Both the position numbers and the translations under genes were made by a program. A stretch of 64,000 bases of DNA from Lithospermum erythrorhizon (taxonomy: Eukaryota; Streptophyta; Magnoliopsida; Boraginales; Boraginaceae), in contig JADFUC010001357.1 of the NCBI GenBank assembly GCA_019722365.1, positions 744,001 to 808,000 of the forward strand, given 5' to 3'. A model generated the notes under the pieces. That model saw nothing but the letters and a program-made list of their open reading frames with translations, searched no databases and was not told the origin of the DNA. Each line of letters opens with the position of its first letter. The stretch's first letter is position 1. Positions 63,637 through 64,000 of the stretch are shown piece after piece.

Positions 63637-64000
63637 GGGTCCATTTGGATCGGTGGATTTGAATTTGAAGATGGATTTTAAATTCATGAATTTGAAATCA
63701 AATCCATTGTTTAGAGGAAATCAATGGATTTAGGATGGTTGGTGAATGATTCTTAAAAGTGGTATTTTAGCAATGTCATTTTTGACAAATTTCGACCCGA
63801 AACATCATTTAGACAAATTTAGACACAGAAATTCACTTTTGACAAATTAGCCAGAACATTATTTTTGACAAATTTATTTCGAAATTTTATTTTATTCTAT
63901 TCGCCAAAACTTCATTTTTGAGAAATTTAAACTGAAACTTCAATTTGCCAAATTTAGGCCGAAATCTAATTTTTTGTAAATTTAAATTCGAAAGTTCATT
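63637..64000 (+). repeat. MITE-like sequence with internal tandem repeats, cut by the window end
   Basis: Begins GGGTCCATTTGGATCGGTGG, a terminus common in plant MITEs, followed by many AAATCCA and GGATTT words. From about 63776 to the window end there are at least six degenerate tandem units of about 28 bases built on TTTTTGACAAATTT..CCGAAACTTCA, one with an insertion of about 25 bases. The right end is outside the window. Confidence 0.55.

Noticed and set aside
1..64000. CRISPR array, prokaryotic operon or organelle-derived block
   Set aside because: No regularly spaced repeats and no recognisable plastid or mitochondrial genes; the window reads as plant nuclear DNA throughout.

Overview
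The window is nuclear DNA of a flowering plant, most likely a eudicot. It holds spliced genes with plant-type introns, an intron-containing tRNA-Tyr, plant-specific gene families, a Ty1/copia element primed by initiator tRNA-Met, plant LINE remnants and many MITEs. The species cannot be named from the sequence alone. Five protein-coding genes and one tRNA are supported. Most of the rest is AT-rich intergenic sequence and old, broken mobile elements.

Left part (1-7.4 kb): a tRNA-Tyr(GUA) gene (+), then a seven-exon UDP-glucuronate decarboxylase gene of the membrane-anchored (Golgi) type (-). This gene carries a textbook U12-type AT-AC intron and an apparent 5-base net deletion that breaks the frame in its sixth coding exon. 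7.4-21.9 kb: a repeat block with a degenerate copia element with both LTRs, a 5'-truncated LINE, LTR-like sequence, a TTCGAA-rich hAT-like MITE and a second LINE fragment on the other strand. 24.6-27.2 kb: a two-exon EXO70 exocyst-subunit gene (+), probably subfamily H. 27.2-45.5 kb: AT-rich, gene-poor sequence with three MITEs and a non-coding element-like block whose two ends share sequence (about 34.4-40.7 kb) and which contains a diverged tandem duplication. 45.6-48.9 kb: a five-exon pectate-lyase-like gene (-) without a signal peptide. 49.4-52.7 kb: a repeat related to one at 33.5-34.3 kb, and a small element with about 143-bp direct terminal repeats. 53.4-60.7 kb: a ten-coding-exon lipin-type phosphatidate phosphatase gene (-), probably with an intron in its 5' leader. 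62.2-62.8 kb: a two-exon gene for a small basic plant protein of unknown role (-). The right edge runs into a MITE-like sequence containing about 28-bp tandem repeats.

The genes are independent single-copy-style plant genes and do not form a cluster or a common pathway. UXS supplies UDP-xylose for cell-wall glycans, the pectate-lyase-like protein belongs to a pectin-degrading family, EXO70 acts in tethering secretory vesicles, and PAH makes diacylglycerol and restrains ER phospholipid synthesis. I found no biosynthetic cluster, CRISPR array, viral insertion or other novel gene system. The most noteworthy items are the U12 intron and frameshift in UXS, the unclassified non-coding repeats, and the small uncharacterised gene.
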